A stretch of DNA of 45,557 bases from Cyanobacteria bacterium REEB446. Lineage in GTDB: Bacteria > Cyanobacteriota > Vampirovibrionia > LMEP-6097. Position 1 is the first letter of the stretch. Each line of letters begins with the position of its first letter. This document shows positions 1-7,324 of the stretch, piece by piece. The stretch covers positions 1 to 45,557 of the forward strand of contig JAGWWP010000015.1 of assembly GCA_018970325.1 (NCBI GenBank), in the 5' to 3' direction. The notes below the pieces were generated by a model. The model worked only from the letters and a program-made list of their open reading frames with translations. It made no database searches and had not been told where the DNA came from. A program made the position numbers and the translations under genes.

Positions 1-54
1 GGCTTTAGCTAGTTCAACCTGACTCGTGATGTTTAATTTATTTTCCAGTGTCAT
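1..54 (-). CDS. Fic family protein, N-terminal fragment (cut by window edge)
   Basis: Reading the minus strand from the ATG at 52-54 gives 18 codons, MTLENKLNITSQVELAKA, running open to the window edge. Many Fic/DOC family adenylyltransferases begin with a very similar segment (LENKLGIT followed by an ELA/ELAR stretch), so this is probably the start of such a gene; only the first 18 residues are visible and no catalytic motif is in the window. It lies downstream of tRNA-Asn on the same strand. No clear ribosome binding site precedes the ATG. The family call rests on recall of the N-terminal pattern only. Confidence 0.5.
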   Translation of the reverse strand, partial: MTLENKLNITSQVELAKA

Positions 55-110
55 AAAGCTATCATAAATTTAACACGCAAGACGCAAGCTTTTTCGTGCA
101 TTTTGTATTC

Positions 111-150
111 GTTAACCGATCGGTCACTTAGTTGGATACATTTTAGGAAT
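111..150 (+). repeat. inverted, decayed copy of the 3' half of tRNA-Asn
   Basis: Bases 111-128 (GTTAACCGATCGGTCACT) match the tRNA-Asn gene exactly, but on the opposite strand (221-238). The match begins precisely at the anticodon GTT and runs through the anticodon stem into the variable region; the following 20 or so bases still resemble the T arm and acceptor with substitutions. The piece cannot fold as a tRNA. It could be a scar of an integrative element that used the tRNA 3' half as attachment site, or an antisense element in the leader of the neighbouring Fic gene. Confidence 0.6.
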
Positions 151-158
151 TAAAAATA

Positions 159-185
159 AAAAGCCCACCACAAGGGCAGGCTTTT
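159..185 (-). terminator. Rho-independent terminator of tRNA-Asn
   Basis: On the minus strand AAAAGCC (185-179) pairs with GGCTTTT (165-159) around a short loop with further CC/GG pairing, followed by a T-rich run. It lies 10 bases past the tRNA 3' end. The plus strand reads a similar hairpin followed by TTTTCATTTTTT, so it may work in both directions. Confidence 0.75.
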
Positions 186-195
186 CATTTTTTAA

Positions 196-270
196 TGGCT
201 CCCAAGACTGGATTCGAACCAGTGACCGATCGGTTAACAGCCGATAGCTCTACCGCTGAGCTACTTGGGA
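196..270 (-). tRNA. tRNA-Asn (GTT)
   Basis: The minus strand folds as a complete cloverleaf: acceptor TCCCAAG pairs with CTTGGGA, the D arm contains AGCTCAGCGGTAGAGCT, the anticodon loop is CTGTTAA with anticodon GTT (complement at 236-238), and the T arm contains GGTTCGAATCC. Discriminator G and the 3' CCA are encoded (CCA = complement of 196-198). It supplies Asn-tRNA; gatB elsewhere in the window suggests that Asn-tRNA and/or Gln-tRNA may be made by amidation in this organism. A terminator follows directly. Confidence 0.96.
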
Positions 271-280
271 TCAACGCTAG

Positions 281-286
281 ATTATA
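281..286 (-). promoter_or_regulatory. -10 box of tRNA-Asn promoter
   Basis: TATAAT on the minus strand, 10 bases upstream of the mature tRNA 5' end. No convincing -35 at 16-18 bases spacing; a TTTAGA at 312-307 is 20 bases away. Confidence 0.5.
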
Positions 287-411
287 ATACCACAAGAAAG
301 TATCTATCTAAAGTCCTTTTTTAAGGAATAATTATTAAAATTTACCAGCAATCAGTAAAACACACCAAAAAGCTTAGATCAAAAGTACTGAATTAAACAA
401 ATATAAGTGAA

Positions 412-858
412 GTGAAGAAATTTCAGTTTAGGCTAGATGCTGTATTAAAGTACAAAAAGATACTGAAAGATAAACAGCTCGCCCAATACAATAAAGCATT
501 ACAAGGTTATCGTGAGATCGAAGATAAAATCACAGCCATAGATGATAAACAGGAAGAGGTTTACCATACTATGATTCAAAAAGCTCAAGAGGGCTTTAAT
601 CTTCTTGATCACCAAAGTAAAGAAATATTTGGTCAAAAGCTTCAGCACGAACGCAATACAGAAACAGTTAGATTAGCTAAAAGACAAAAATTAGTCCAAG
701 TAGAACAAAAAAAACTAGTCCAGTACTCTCGTGATGAAAAAGGACTAGAAATCATGAAAGAAAATGCACTAGAAGACTATAAAAAAGAGCTTTTGCAGGA
801 AGAGATAAAGGAAATAGATGATTTAGTTTCCACTCGTTTCAGGGTTAATGAATATTAA
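412..858 (+). CDS. fliJ: flagellar protein FliJ
   Basis: 148 residues, almost entirely charged alpha-helix/coiled coil, opening MKKFQFRLDAVLKYKKI, the typical FliJ start in which a short aromatic/basic stretch precedes the coiled coil. FliJ is the cytoplasmic stalk of the flagellar type III export apparatus; it works with the ATPase FliI and export-gate protein FlhA and recycles chaperones. The start is a GTG; no alternative in-frame start gives the conserved N-terminus, and only a weak purine-rich sequence precedes it. It is first in a compact same-strand run with fliK (2 bases downstream) and flgD, supporting the call. FliJ proteins are poorly conserved, so identity rests on length, N-terminus and neighbours. 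Confidence 0.85.
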   Translation: MKKFQFRLDAVLKYKKILKDKQLAQYNKALQGYREIEDKITAIDDKQEEVYHTMIQKAQEGFNLLDHQSKEIFGQKLQHERNTETVRLAKRQKLVQVEQKKLVQYSRDEKGLEIMKENALEDYKKELLQEEIKEIDDLVSTRFRVNEY

Positions 859-860
859 CT

Positions 861-2531
861 ATGCAGGAAATTCTAAATCCCCTAAAGTCAGTAAATCCCG
901 CACAAGCGATTAGCTTTTCCTCTAATGCTAAACTAGAGCCGAGATCTACTCGCAGTGATAGTTTTCAAAAGAGTGGACAAAGCAGTGGATCAAACAAGAA
1001 TCTTAATCAGGCAGGTAAAGGCAAAAGTACTACAAATACACAATCTACAAATACACAACAATTAACTAAAAACACTAATGGTGCAGATGAAACAACTGAC
1101 AGCAAAGTTGATAGTTTTGATAAAACCTTAACAAAACAGTCTTCCAATAAGAAATCTACCGATGATGGAAAAGAAATTAATAAAGAAGAAGTAAAAAAAA
1201 TCACCAAAGAAGCACTAAATGCATTAATCGCATTTATACAGCAAACTCAGGTAGCAAAAGTACAAGAACTGCCTCAAGTTGAGATTCAAGGCTCTATAGG
1301 ACAAGATACCACTGCTATCACAGATTTATCAGCAACACAAAATGGTCTCCTAGATGCAGGATTAGTTAAAACTACCACAGCAGAACACACTAATAGCCCT
1401 GCAATCAACAGTTTATTACAAAGCTACGCTAATGAAATCAGCTTAAGCAGTTCAGGTGACAGTGAAACGACGACACCAATAACAGAGCTAGTTAATCAAC
1501 TTTTAAACAGTCCTGAGCTGGCTGATAAGCCTCCTGAACTCAAAGCAGTGGTTCTAAATGAAGTAGTTTCAGCACTCTCAGATAAATTAGAGAAAATGCA
1601 GGAAATATTAAATAAACAGATTGAAAACATAAATATCAGTGATATTTCTTTAGAAAAATTAGCCTTAGATTCTGAGACACAGTTACCAAAGCTTAATCCA
1701 GAACTAGAAGCTAAGTTAGATCAAATAATTAAACTTGGCGATAAAAATGAACAAGTCACTAAATTACTAGAAGTCAGTTCCGCTCTCAGTGAAGAACTTA
1801 ATGCTCAGTTGAAAAATATAAATACATCTATCTCAGATCTGGGTGACGATGAGACTAAAAGCATAAAAACAGAAATTTTACAGTTACTTGGGAACCTTGA
1901 TAGTGAATTTAAAATAGAGGTTGATTTTAAACAAGAAAGCCTAGGAAATGATGAAAGCCTATCCAGCATAGGCTCAGAATCCATACAGATAGATCAGACT
2001 CCTCTTAACAGTGATAGTCAAAATAAAGACAACAACCTACTCTTTCACAAAGAAGTCAAACTCAATCACAGAGCTAGTCCAGAAAATATAAATACTGCAA
2101 TGAAAGCCGCAGAGCTGGTAAGAACTTTACCAGACTTAGTTAGAGATACGAACCCAAATTCCAGCCGTGAACTGAAAATAAAACTCAATCCAGAAGAGCT
2201 CGGAACAGTAGATGTAACCATCAGTAAAAACGCTGATCAGCAGATCTCAATTCAACTCAGTGTAACAAATGAAGCAGCAGAAGAAACTTTAAAGCATAAA
2301 ATATCGGAACTTACAGCAGCACTAGGTGATAAAGGTGTATCTATCAGTGATATCAATATTAGTAAATCCAGTTCAGGTAATTTAAACGATAAAAACCCAG
2401 AAGGGAAAAATTCTTTTAATGAAGGGAGAGAGGAGCAGAAAAAAAGACAAGAAAGTAATCAGCGTCAGCAAGATGACAGAACTAAAGATCAATACAGCTT
2501 TCAAACAGAGCTATTTAGTATTTTAAGGTAA
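861..2531 (+). CDS. fliK: flagellar hook-length control protein FliK
   Basis: 556 residues. Residues 1 to about 410 are low-complexity, rich in Ser, Asn, Thr, Gln and Lys, as expected for the extended ruler part. The C-terminal domain (about residues 420-505) holds the FliK/Flg_hook signature KLNPEELGTVDVTI followed by a stretch with LSVTNEAAEETLKHKISEL. FliK is exported through the flagellar apparatus, measures the hook and switches export to filament substrates through FlhB. It begins 2 bases after fliJ and is followed by flgD, the usual functional grouping for hook assembly. The last 50 residues are a charged, Glu/Gln/Arg-rich tail. Confidence 0.88.
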   Translation: MQEILNPLKSVNPAQAISFSSNAKLEPRSTRSDSFQKSGQSSGSNKNLNQAGKGKSTTNTQSTNTQQLTKNTNGADETTDSKVDSFDKTLTKQSSNKKSTDDGKEINKEEVKKITKEALNALIAFIQQTQVAKVQELPQVEIQGSIGQDTTAITDLSATQNGLLDAGLVKTTTAEHTNSPAINSLLQSYANEISLSSSGDSETTTPITELVNQLLNSPELADKPPELKAVVLNEVVSALSDKLEKMQEILNKQIENINISDISLEKLALDSETQLPKLNPELEAKLDQIIKLGDKNEQVTKLLEVSSALSEELNAQLKNINTSISDLGDDETKSIKTEILQLLGNLDSEFKIEVDFKQESLGNDESLSSIGSESIQIDQTPLNSDSQNKDNNLLFHKEVKLNHRASPENINTAMKAAELVRTLPDLVRDTNPNSSRELKIKLNPEELGTVDVTISKNADQQISIQLSVTNEAAEETLKHKISELTAALGDKGVSISDINISKSSSGNLNDKNPEGKNSFNEGREEQKKRQESNQRQQDDRTKDQYSFQTELFSILR

Positions 2532-2575
2532 AAGCCATTATCCATAAGGTAAGTAAAAAATAAAAGGAAAAATCT

Positions 2576-3016
2576 ATGCCAGTAAGTCCCGCAGGAACCA
2601 AACCACCCACAACCACAACCACGCCGGCACCAATACCTGGAACTAAAAAAGCAGGAACCAAGGATACACCGATAGGGGGAATAATAGATCAAGCAGCTAT
2701 AGATAAAGCAGTAGCTACCACTAAAAGGAATGGTGGAGCGACTAGTGATTTTGATCCAGATATGTTTATTAAATTATTATCAGCTCAATTACAGAACCAG
2801 AGTCCTTTTGACACTGTAGAAACCGATCAAATCGTACAGCAGCAAGCTGTTATAGCTCAAGTTGAACAAGCTGCACAGCAAACTAAGTCGATCAAAGAGT
2901 TGAACACCACTCTCACAACTGAATTACAAAGCTTAAAGTTAAGCATTAAAGACATTCGAGATTTTATTATCACAGGTAAAGCTCCAACCACTCCGACCAC
3001 TACAGGAGGAAAATAA
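2576..3016 (+). CDS. flgD: flagellar hook capping protein FlgD (N-terminal domain only)
   Basis: 146 residues. After a Pro/Thr-rich leader (about residues 1-50), residues 60-115 match the FlgD N-terminal hook-cap domain: FDPDMFIKLLSAQLQNQSPF corresponds to the family's DFLKLLVAQLQNQDP, followed by a Gln-rich helix. FlgD forms the temporary scaffold at the hook tip that guides FlgE assembly. Typical FlgD is 220 or more residues with a C-terminal Ig/tudor-like domain; that is missing here, the protein ending in a Pro/Thr/Gly tail. AAGGA lies about 8 bases before the ATG. The stop codon is separated by one base from the next gene, implying coupled translation. Confidence 0.85.
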   Translation: MPVSPAGTKPPTTTTTPAPIPGTKKAGTKDTPIGGIIDQAAIDKAVATTKRNGGATSDFDPDMFIKLLSAQLQNQSPFDTVETDQIVQQQAVIAQVEQAAQQTKSIKELNTTLTTELQSLKLSIKDIRDFIITGKAPTTPTTTGGK

Positions 3017-3017
3017 T

Positions 3018-3344
3018 ATGACTTTTTTTAATAACCTCACGGGAACTCTAGCAACAAACATCGGTAAAGGTATACTTCAAGGACTGAAACAGTCTGTTAA
3101 AGACCTTAGTGGTGGTTCTAATACCTTAAATAATTTTGCTTCACTGATAAATAGTGACGCGCCTAAAGTAAATAAAAGCGAAACTGTAAATTTAAGCGAC
3201 TTAGATATCACACCAGGAGAGCTTAGCAACATTCTTAAATTAAGAGAGAGTGCCTTAGCTCAAGGTTCAGAAGAAGTTATGTTTAATTTCCGTAATCAAA
3301 AATATCAAATGAATGTAGAGTCATTCGATATGAAGCTTGTATAA
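3018..3344 (+). CDS. small unknown protein of the flagellar operon
   Basis: 108 residues, no family recognised. The N-terminal third is mildly amphipathic and Gly/Asn/Leu-rich without a signal peptide; a conserved-looking acidic segment (NLSDLDITPGELSNILKLRE, about residues 58-77) leads into a basic-hydrophobic C-terminus with FRNQKYQMNVESF. It begins one base after flgD, overlapping its ribosome binding zone (AGGAGG just before the flgD stop), so it is certainly cotranscribed and probably translationally coupled. Position suggests a hook or hook-assembly role, for instance supplying what the shortened FlgD lacks; that is inference from context only. Confidence 0.7.
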   Translation: MTFFNNLTGTLATNIGKGILQGLKQSVKDLSGGSNTLNNFASLINSDAPKVNKSETVNLSDLDITPGELSNILKLRESALAQGSEEVMFNFRNQKYQMNVESFDMKLV

Positions 3345-3379
3345 GATAGGCAAAAACAATATACGAATACTACTATCAA

Positions 3380-3400
3380 GAAGCTTACTCTGTAAGCTTC
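3380..3400. terminator. perfect 9-bp hairpin between convergent genes
   Basis: GAAGCTTAC (3380-3388), loop TCT, GTAAGCTTC (3392-3400). It includes the yidC stop codon (3385-3387, minus strand) and lies 36 bases after the flagellar operon, so it could end transcription from both sides. No T-tract follows on either strand, so intrinsic termination is not assured. Confidence 0.5.
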
Positions 3401-4503
3401 CTGTCATAATGCTTCATAGCATAATAAGTCTGGCCACTTTGAATAAAACCACTCACTATCATATAAAGTAAAGCACCTGCTGGTAATGGAATAAAGAACA
3501 TCATCCCCGTCATCATAACTGGCATCATAGTTGTCATGGTCTTTTGCATCATTAACTGTGGATCTTCTTCTATTTTCTTAGGATCATCTGGAAATTTAGG
3601 AGCATTTAAATAAGATGAAAGCCAGACACTAAAACCAAATAAAGCAACCAGAATTAATACATCAAAATTCACAGTGCCTTTCTTCACGTCGTAGACACCA
3701 GTAGTACCAAAGTCTTTAATGAAGAAAAATGATTCTGGCTGTTGCGAAGCAGGTAAATAAGCTTGTACTTTCGCAGTACCACCAGCTTTTACTGCGAGCA
3801 CTTTTGCAGTACCATCGGGTAAAGTCTCTAAAGAAACATACTCATTCTCTTTTTTATCACCGAAGAAGCCCCATTTAATTAAACTATTATCAAACTCAGC
3901 ATCGCCCATTAATTTAGTCGGTTGAATTATAAATTCTTCACCTTCAAGTAAAGTCACAGACTTACTGTTTAAAGCTATTCGAGCTCGCTTACCTTCAGCA
4001 TTAACATAAATTTCAGCTTTAGTAGAAGCTTTTACTTCTTTCTTATGCGCATCTGCAGCTTTTACTACCTTTACATCCATGAATATAGGCTGGTCTTTAA
4101 AAGGCGTACCTGAAAAAGTCCAGAATAAACCAATTAAAATAGGCATCTGAACTAATAATGGTAAACATCCACCTAATGGATTGATTTTATTATCCTTATA
4201 AAAGGACATCATCTCCTGCTGAAAACCTAGGCGAAGGTCTTTAAGCTTCTCTGGATTATCTTTAAATTTATCTTCTTTCTTCTTAATGTCTTCCTGAAGC
4301 TTTTTAAGCTTAGGTTGTACTACCTGCATTTTCTTCGTACTTTTAATCTGTTTAAAAGTAAGAGGCGTTAGTATAAGCTTTACGATAGCTGTAAGAAAGA
4401 CTATAGACCAGCCAAGACTATTTAAACCGATAGTCTTTAAAAGCGTGTGGATCTCATTCAACAGGGGAATGAAAACGGAGTAAGTTATTACAGAAATATC
4501 CAT
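3385..4503 (-). CDS. yidC: membrane protein insertase YidC, cyanobacterial type
   Basis: 372 residues. Inserts and folds inner-membrane proteins alone or with SecYEG. Membrane segments are visible at about 30-50, 111-131, 281-299 and 327-357. INPLGGCLPLLVQMPILIGL (107-126) and FFIPLPAGALLYMIVSG (336-352) are family hallmarks. Unlike proteobacterial YidC there is no 300-residue N-terminal periplasmic domain; instead residues about 180-252 form an Ig-like segment (SVTLLEGEEF, then GTAKVLAVKAGGTAKVQAYL), the arrangement known from cyanobacterial YidC. In the first membrane segment the cavity arginine used by many YidC proteins appears to be Lys42. Third gene of a minus-strand run after sucC and sucD, 16 bases after sucD; no clear Shine-Dalgarno. 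Confidence 0.93.
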   Translation of the reverse strand: MDISVITYSVFIPLLNEIHTLLKTIGLNSLGWSIVFLTAIVKLILTPLTFKQIKSTKKMQVVQPKLKKLQEDIKKKEDKFKDNPEKLKDLRLGFQQEMMSFYKDNKINPLGGCLPLLVQMPILIGLFWTFSGTPFKDQPIFMDVKVVKAADAHKKEVKASTKAEIYVNAEGKRARIALNSKSVTLLEGEEFIIQPTKLMGDAEFDNSLIKWGFFGDKKENEYVSLETLPDGTAKVLAVKAGGTAKVQAYLPASQQPESFFFIKDFGTTGVYDVKKGTVNFDVLILVALFGFSVWLSSYLNAPKFPDDPKKIEEDPQLMMQKTMTTMMPVMMTGMMFFIPLPAGALLYMIVSGFIQSGQTYYAMKHYDRKLTE

Positions 4504-4519
4504 CAGAAAATTACTTGAA

Positions 4520-5398
4520 CTAAGCTAGTATAGCTAATTCTTGCTTCACTAAGTCAATAATCTCATAAGGGGTATCTGCAACTTTTACATTAGCAGCCTC
4601 AAAAGCCTCTCTCTTAGACTTAGCTGTACCTTTATTACCAGCAATAATAGCTCCAGCATGCCCCATTCTTTTTCCTGGAGGAGCTGTTACACCAGCCACA
4701 TAGCCGATTACTGGCTTTCTAACATGAGATTTAATATATTCAGCAGCCTCTTCTTCAGCAGAACCACCGATTTCACCTACAAGAATAATCATCTCAGTCT
4801 CTGGATCATTCTGGAAAAGTTCTAGTGACTTAATCTGATCTATACCAATAATCGGATCACCACCAATACCAATAGCAGTAGAAATACCGATGTCAGCCTG
4901 TTTTAAACCTAAACCTATCTCATAAGTCAAAGTACCAGACCTAGAAATTAAACCTATTTTACCTGGCTTATAAATAGATCCAGGGTGAATACCTATCAAA
5001 CACTCACCTGGAGTGATAATACCAGGACAGTTAGGACCGTTTACTAATGTGCCGTTAGCCTTAGCTGCGGCATGCAATTTAACAGCATCCTGTGGTGGTA
5101 AACCTTCAGTGATAACTGATATTAAAGGAATCCCAGCTTCAATAGCTTCTAAAGCAGCATCTAAAGCGTAATATGGTGGAACGAAAATTACAGAGCAGTC
5201 TACTCTAAAGTGTTTAGTTGTTTCATAAACTGTATCAAAGACTGGAATGCCCTCAAAATCCTGTCCACCTTTCCCCGGAGTAACCCCAGCTACGATATTA
5301 GTGCCGTAAGCTTTCATCAAACGAGCGTGCGTACCGCCCATAGTTCCTGTAATCCCCTGTACGATTACGTTTGTATTTTTATTAATTAGTACTGCCAT
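4520..5398 (-). CDS. sucD: succinyl-CoA synthetase alpha subunit
   Basis: 292 residues, full family length. With SucC it converts succinyl-CoA, phosphate and ADP (or GDP) to succinate, CoA and ATP/GTP in the TCA cycle. The CoA-binding Rossmann domain is at the N-terminus (VIVQGITGTMGGTHARLMKAY, abbreviated at residues 11-31, and GVTPGKGG 38-45); NGPNCPGII (120-128) is present, and the phosphorylated histidine is His247 in GKRMGHAGAI. It lies 43 bases after sucC on the same strand, with AGAGAG as a plausible ribosome binding site upstream of the ATG, and precedes yidC. Confidence 0.96.
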   Translation of the reverse strand: MAVLINKNTNVIVQGITGTMGGTHARLMKAYGTNIVAGVTPGKGGQDFEGIPVFDTVYETTKHFRVDCSVIFVPPYYALDAALEAIEAGIPLISVITEGLPPQDAVKLHAAAKANGTLVNGPNCPGIITPGECLIGIHPGSIYKPGKIGLISRSGTLTYEIGLGLKQADIGISTAIGIGGDPIIGIDQIKSLELFQNDPETEMIILVGEIGGSAEEEAAEYIKSHVRKPVIGYVAGVTAPPGKRMGHAGAIIAGNKGTAKSKREAFEAANVKVADTPYEIIDLVKQELAILA

Positions 5399-5441
5399 TT
5401 TTTAACTCTCTTATTATCTTATTATATTCGTTTCTCTGTAA

Positions 5442-6560
5442 TTAAGCCTTAGCTGCTAAGCTAACAGCCTCTTCTACTGCCTTCTCTAAAATATTAGTCA
5501 TCGGGATACCAGCTTTATCCATAATAGCCTTAGCCTTATCCTCATTATTACCAACTAATCTTACGACCATCTTCGCATCAGGTCTTATTTCTTTATAGTA
5601 AGCTAAAGCTGCTGCGACCTCGTCACAGGCAGTTATACCACCAAGTATATTAACTAAAAGTACCTTAACATCATCACTAGAAGAAACTAAATCTAAAGCT
5701 CTTTTTACGTGGTCCTTATTAGCACCACCACCTACATCTAGGAAATTAGAAGGCTTACCACCTTTATGCAGAACTAAGTCCATAGTCGCCATAGTAAGAC
5801 CAGCACCATTACACAGTATGCCGATATTACCTTCAAGCTCAACTATATTTAGACCGCACATTTTACCTCTAAATTCTCTATCGCCTAAATCAGATAAGTG
5901 ATTAACTAACTGACCAGCGAATCTAGGATGTCTACCTGTAGAATCTTCATTCAGAGTAACTTTTCCATCTAAAGCGATGAAATTATCGTCACCATCTATG
6001 ATAAGTGGATTAATTTCAGCTAAATCACAATCAAACTTAGTCCATACTTGCCATAATTTATCGACTATAGCCGCAAACTTAATTAACTGAATCCCGTGTA
6101 AACCAACTTTAGCAGCTAATTCCCTAGCATAAAAATTAGAATAATTAGCTCCTGGAACTGGAACTATCTGAATATTTTCAGAAGTTTCAATCTCTATTCC
6201 ACCTTCAGCAGAAGCCATAAGAATAGGACCTCTATAAGCTCTGTCGATTAGTATCGCTAAATAAATTTCTTTTTTAATAGTAACCTTCGGCTCCACTAAA
6301 ATAGTCTTAGGTAATTCACCTTTAATCGGTAATTTAAAAATGGCTTGTGCCTTATGATAAGCATCTTCTTGATTATCTGCGAACTTAATTCCACCAGCCT
6401 TACCTCTACCACCAGATAGCACCTGTGTTTTAAGCGTTTTAGGAAAAGACTTAGCGGGTATAGAAAAGACCTCTTCCGCACACTTAATAGTCTGTCCCAC
6501 TGGAGTAGGTATACCTAACTCTCTAAAAAGTTCCTTAGCTTCAAATTCAAATAGTCTCAC
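5442..6560 (-). CDS. sucC: succinyl-CoA synthetase beta subunit
   Basis: 372 residues, ATP-grasp fold. The start MRLFEFEAKELFRELGIPTP is the classic SucC opening; KTQVLSGGRGKAGGI (about 45-59) is the nucleotide-binding glycine-rich segment; AEINPLII and LDGKVTLNED mark the metal-binding region; GGGANKDHVKRAL and LVNILGGI lie in the C-terminal flavodoxin-like domain. The start is GTG, chosen because it gives the conserved N-terminus and follows AGAAGGA at proper spacing. First gene of sucC-sucD-yidC; a promoter is visible just upstream. Confidence 0.96.
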   Translation of the reverse strand: MRLFEFEAKELFRELGIPTPVGQTIKCAEEVFSIPAKSFPKTLKTQVLSGGRGKAGGIKFADNQEDAYHKAQAIFKLPIKGELPKTILVEPKVTIKKEIYLAILIDRAYRGPILMASAEGGIEIETSENIQIVPVPGANYSNFYARELAAKVGLHGIQLIKFAAIVDKLWQVWTKFDCDLAEINPLIIDGDDNFIALDGKVTLNEDSTGRHPRFAGQLVNHLSDLGDREFRGKMCGLNIVELEGNIGILCNGAGLTMATMDLVLHKGGKPSNFLDVGGGANKDHVKRALDLVSSSDDVKVLLVNILGGITACDEVAAALAYYKEIRPDAKMVVRLVGNNEDKAKAIMDKAGIPMTNILEKAVEEAVSLAAKA

Positions 6561-6586
6561 AGTTAAATTCCTTCTTCTAGGGTTAT

Positions 6587-6616
6587 ATTGTATACCAAAA
6601 ATTTAGGGAATTTGAA
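6587..6616 (-). promoter_or_regulatory. candidate promoter of sucC-sucD-yidC
   Basis: On the minus strand TTCAAA (6616-6611) and TACAAT (6592-6587, within TATACAAT) are separated by 18 bases. The -10 lies 26 bases from the GTG start, leaving a leader that carries the AGAAGGA ribosome binding site. The rest of 6617-6800 is AT-rich with no further recognisable feature. Confidence 0.5.
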
Positions 6617-6805
6617 ATATCTAGTGTTTTTCAGCAAATCCTTAAAATTTAATCGCACTGTTATCAAAATATTCAAACAGACAAAATATTATCTGACAAT
6701 TCAGAGCAACGCCAGAAGTTGATATTCAAAAATGAATTTTTCATAAATTACTAAACCTTCCGAAAATTATCTTAATTCGCACAGGAAGTCAGGTAAGCTT
6801 ATCAA

Positions 6806-6848
6806 TATAATACACAATCATTAAAGATAATTAACACTAAAGGAGGAA
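6806..6848 (+). promoter_or_regulatory. -10 box and strong ribosome binding site of the 111-residue gene
   Basis: TATAAT at 6806-6811, without a good -35, then AAAGGAGGAA at about 6838-6848, six bases before the ATG at 6854. This is one of the strongest Shine-Dalgarno sequences in the window. Confidence 0.5.
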
Positions 6849-6853
6849 ATATA

Positions 6854-7189
6854 ATGGGCATTTTTGGAATTGGAAAGAGACCTTCAGAAGAACCGAGTGG
6901 CGAGCCGGTTAAAAAATTCACACCTAAGGAGCTAGAACAGATGCAAGCTAGAAACTCAGAGATGACGACCAGAGAACAAGACAGGAAGGCACAACAAGAA
7001 AACCGTGAAACGTTAGAGGGGATAATGAAGAGCATGCATGACGCAGGCCTTGGTACCTACAATATGCCAGGCTTAAGAAAAATAGAAGAAAGATTGAACA
7101 ATATACCAGCAAACACTATTGAAGATAAACTGCCTAAGGGAAAGAGTAATGATGATGATCAACCACCAAAACGTAGGTGGTGGCAGTAG
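6854..7189 (+). CDS. small hydrophilic unknown protein
   Basis: 111 residues, family not recognised. Starts MGIFGIGKRPSEEPSGEPVK, continues as a Glu/Gln/Arg-rich probable helix (about 25-60) and ends in a disordered acidic-then-basic tail, DDDQPPKRRWWQ. No signal peptide or membrane segment. A very good Shine-Dalgarno and a TATAAT upstream, and a long hairpin directly downstream, indicate a real, single-gene, well-translated unit. The terminal RRWWQ is unusual and could be a binding or membrane-contact tail; that is speculation. Confidence 0.7.
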   Translation: MGIFGIGKRPSEEPSGEPVKKFTPKELEQMQARNSEMTTREQDRKAQQENRETLEGIMKSMHDAGLGTYNMPGLRKIEERLNNIPANTIEDKLPKGKSNDDDQPPKRRWWQ

Positions 7190-7226
7190 TCATAATAACA
7201 ATACTTGGCTGTACTTGAATTGAAAG

Positions 7227-7273
7227 ATTCCTCTCCTCAATAGTCGAAATTTAAGACTACTGGGGAGAGGAAT
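7227..7273 (+). terminator. long near-perfect hairpin after the 111-residue gene
   Basis: ATTCCTCTCC (7227-7236) pairs with GGAGAGGAAT (7264-7273), continued by three more pairs, one mismatch and TAGTC/GACTA, leaving a 9-base loop: about 18 pairs in all. It lies between two same-strand genes. There is no T-tract, so it may stabilise the upstream mRNA 3' end or be a structured RNA rather than a simple terminator. Confidence 0.5.
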
Positions 7274-7324
7274 AAAATCTTTACTACAGTTTCCAAATCA
7301 CCTAGTGTGGAATAAAATCAATAT

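Noticed and set aside
111-128. A second tRNA gene
   Set aside because: Only the anticodon-to-variable segment is exact; no D arm, no acceptor pairing and no CCA, so it cannot fold as a tRNA.
6665-6690. Direct repeat CAAAATATT twice, 17 bases apart, upstream of the 111-residue gene
   Set aside because: Nine AT-only or nearly AT-only bases in an AT-rich gap; expected by chance and no symmetric arrangement with a promoter.
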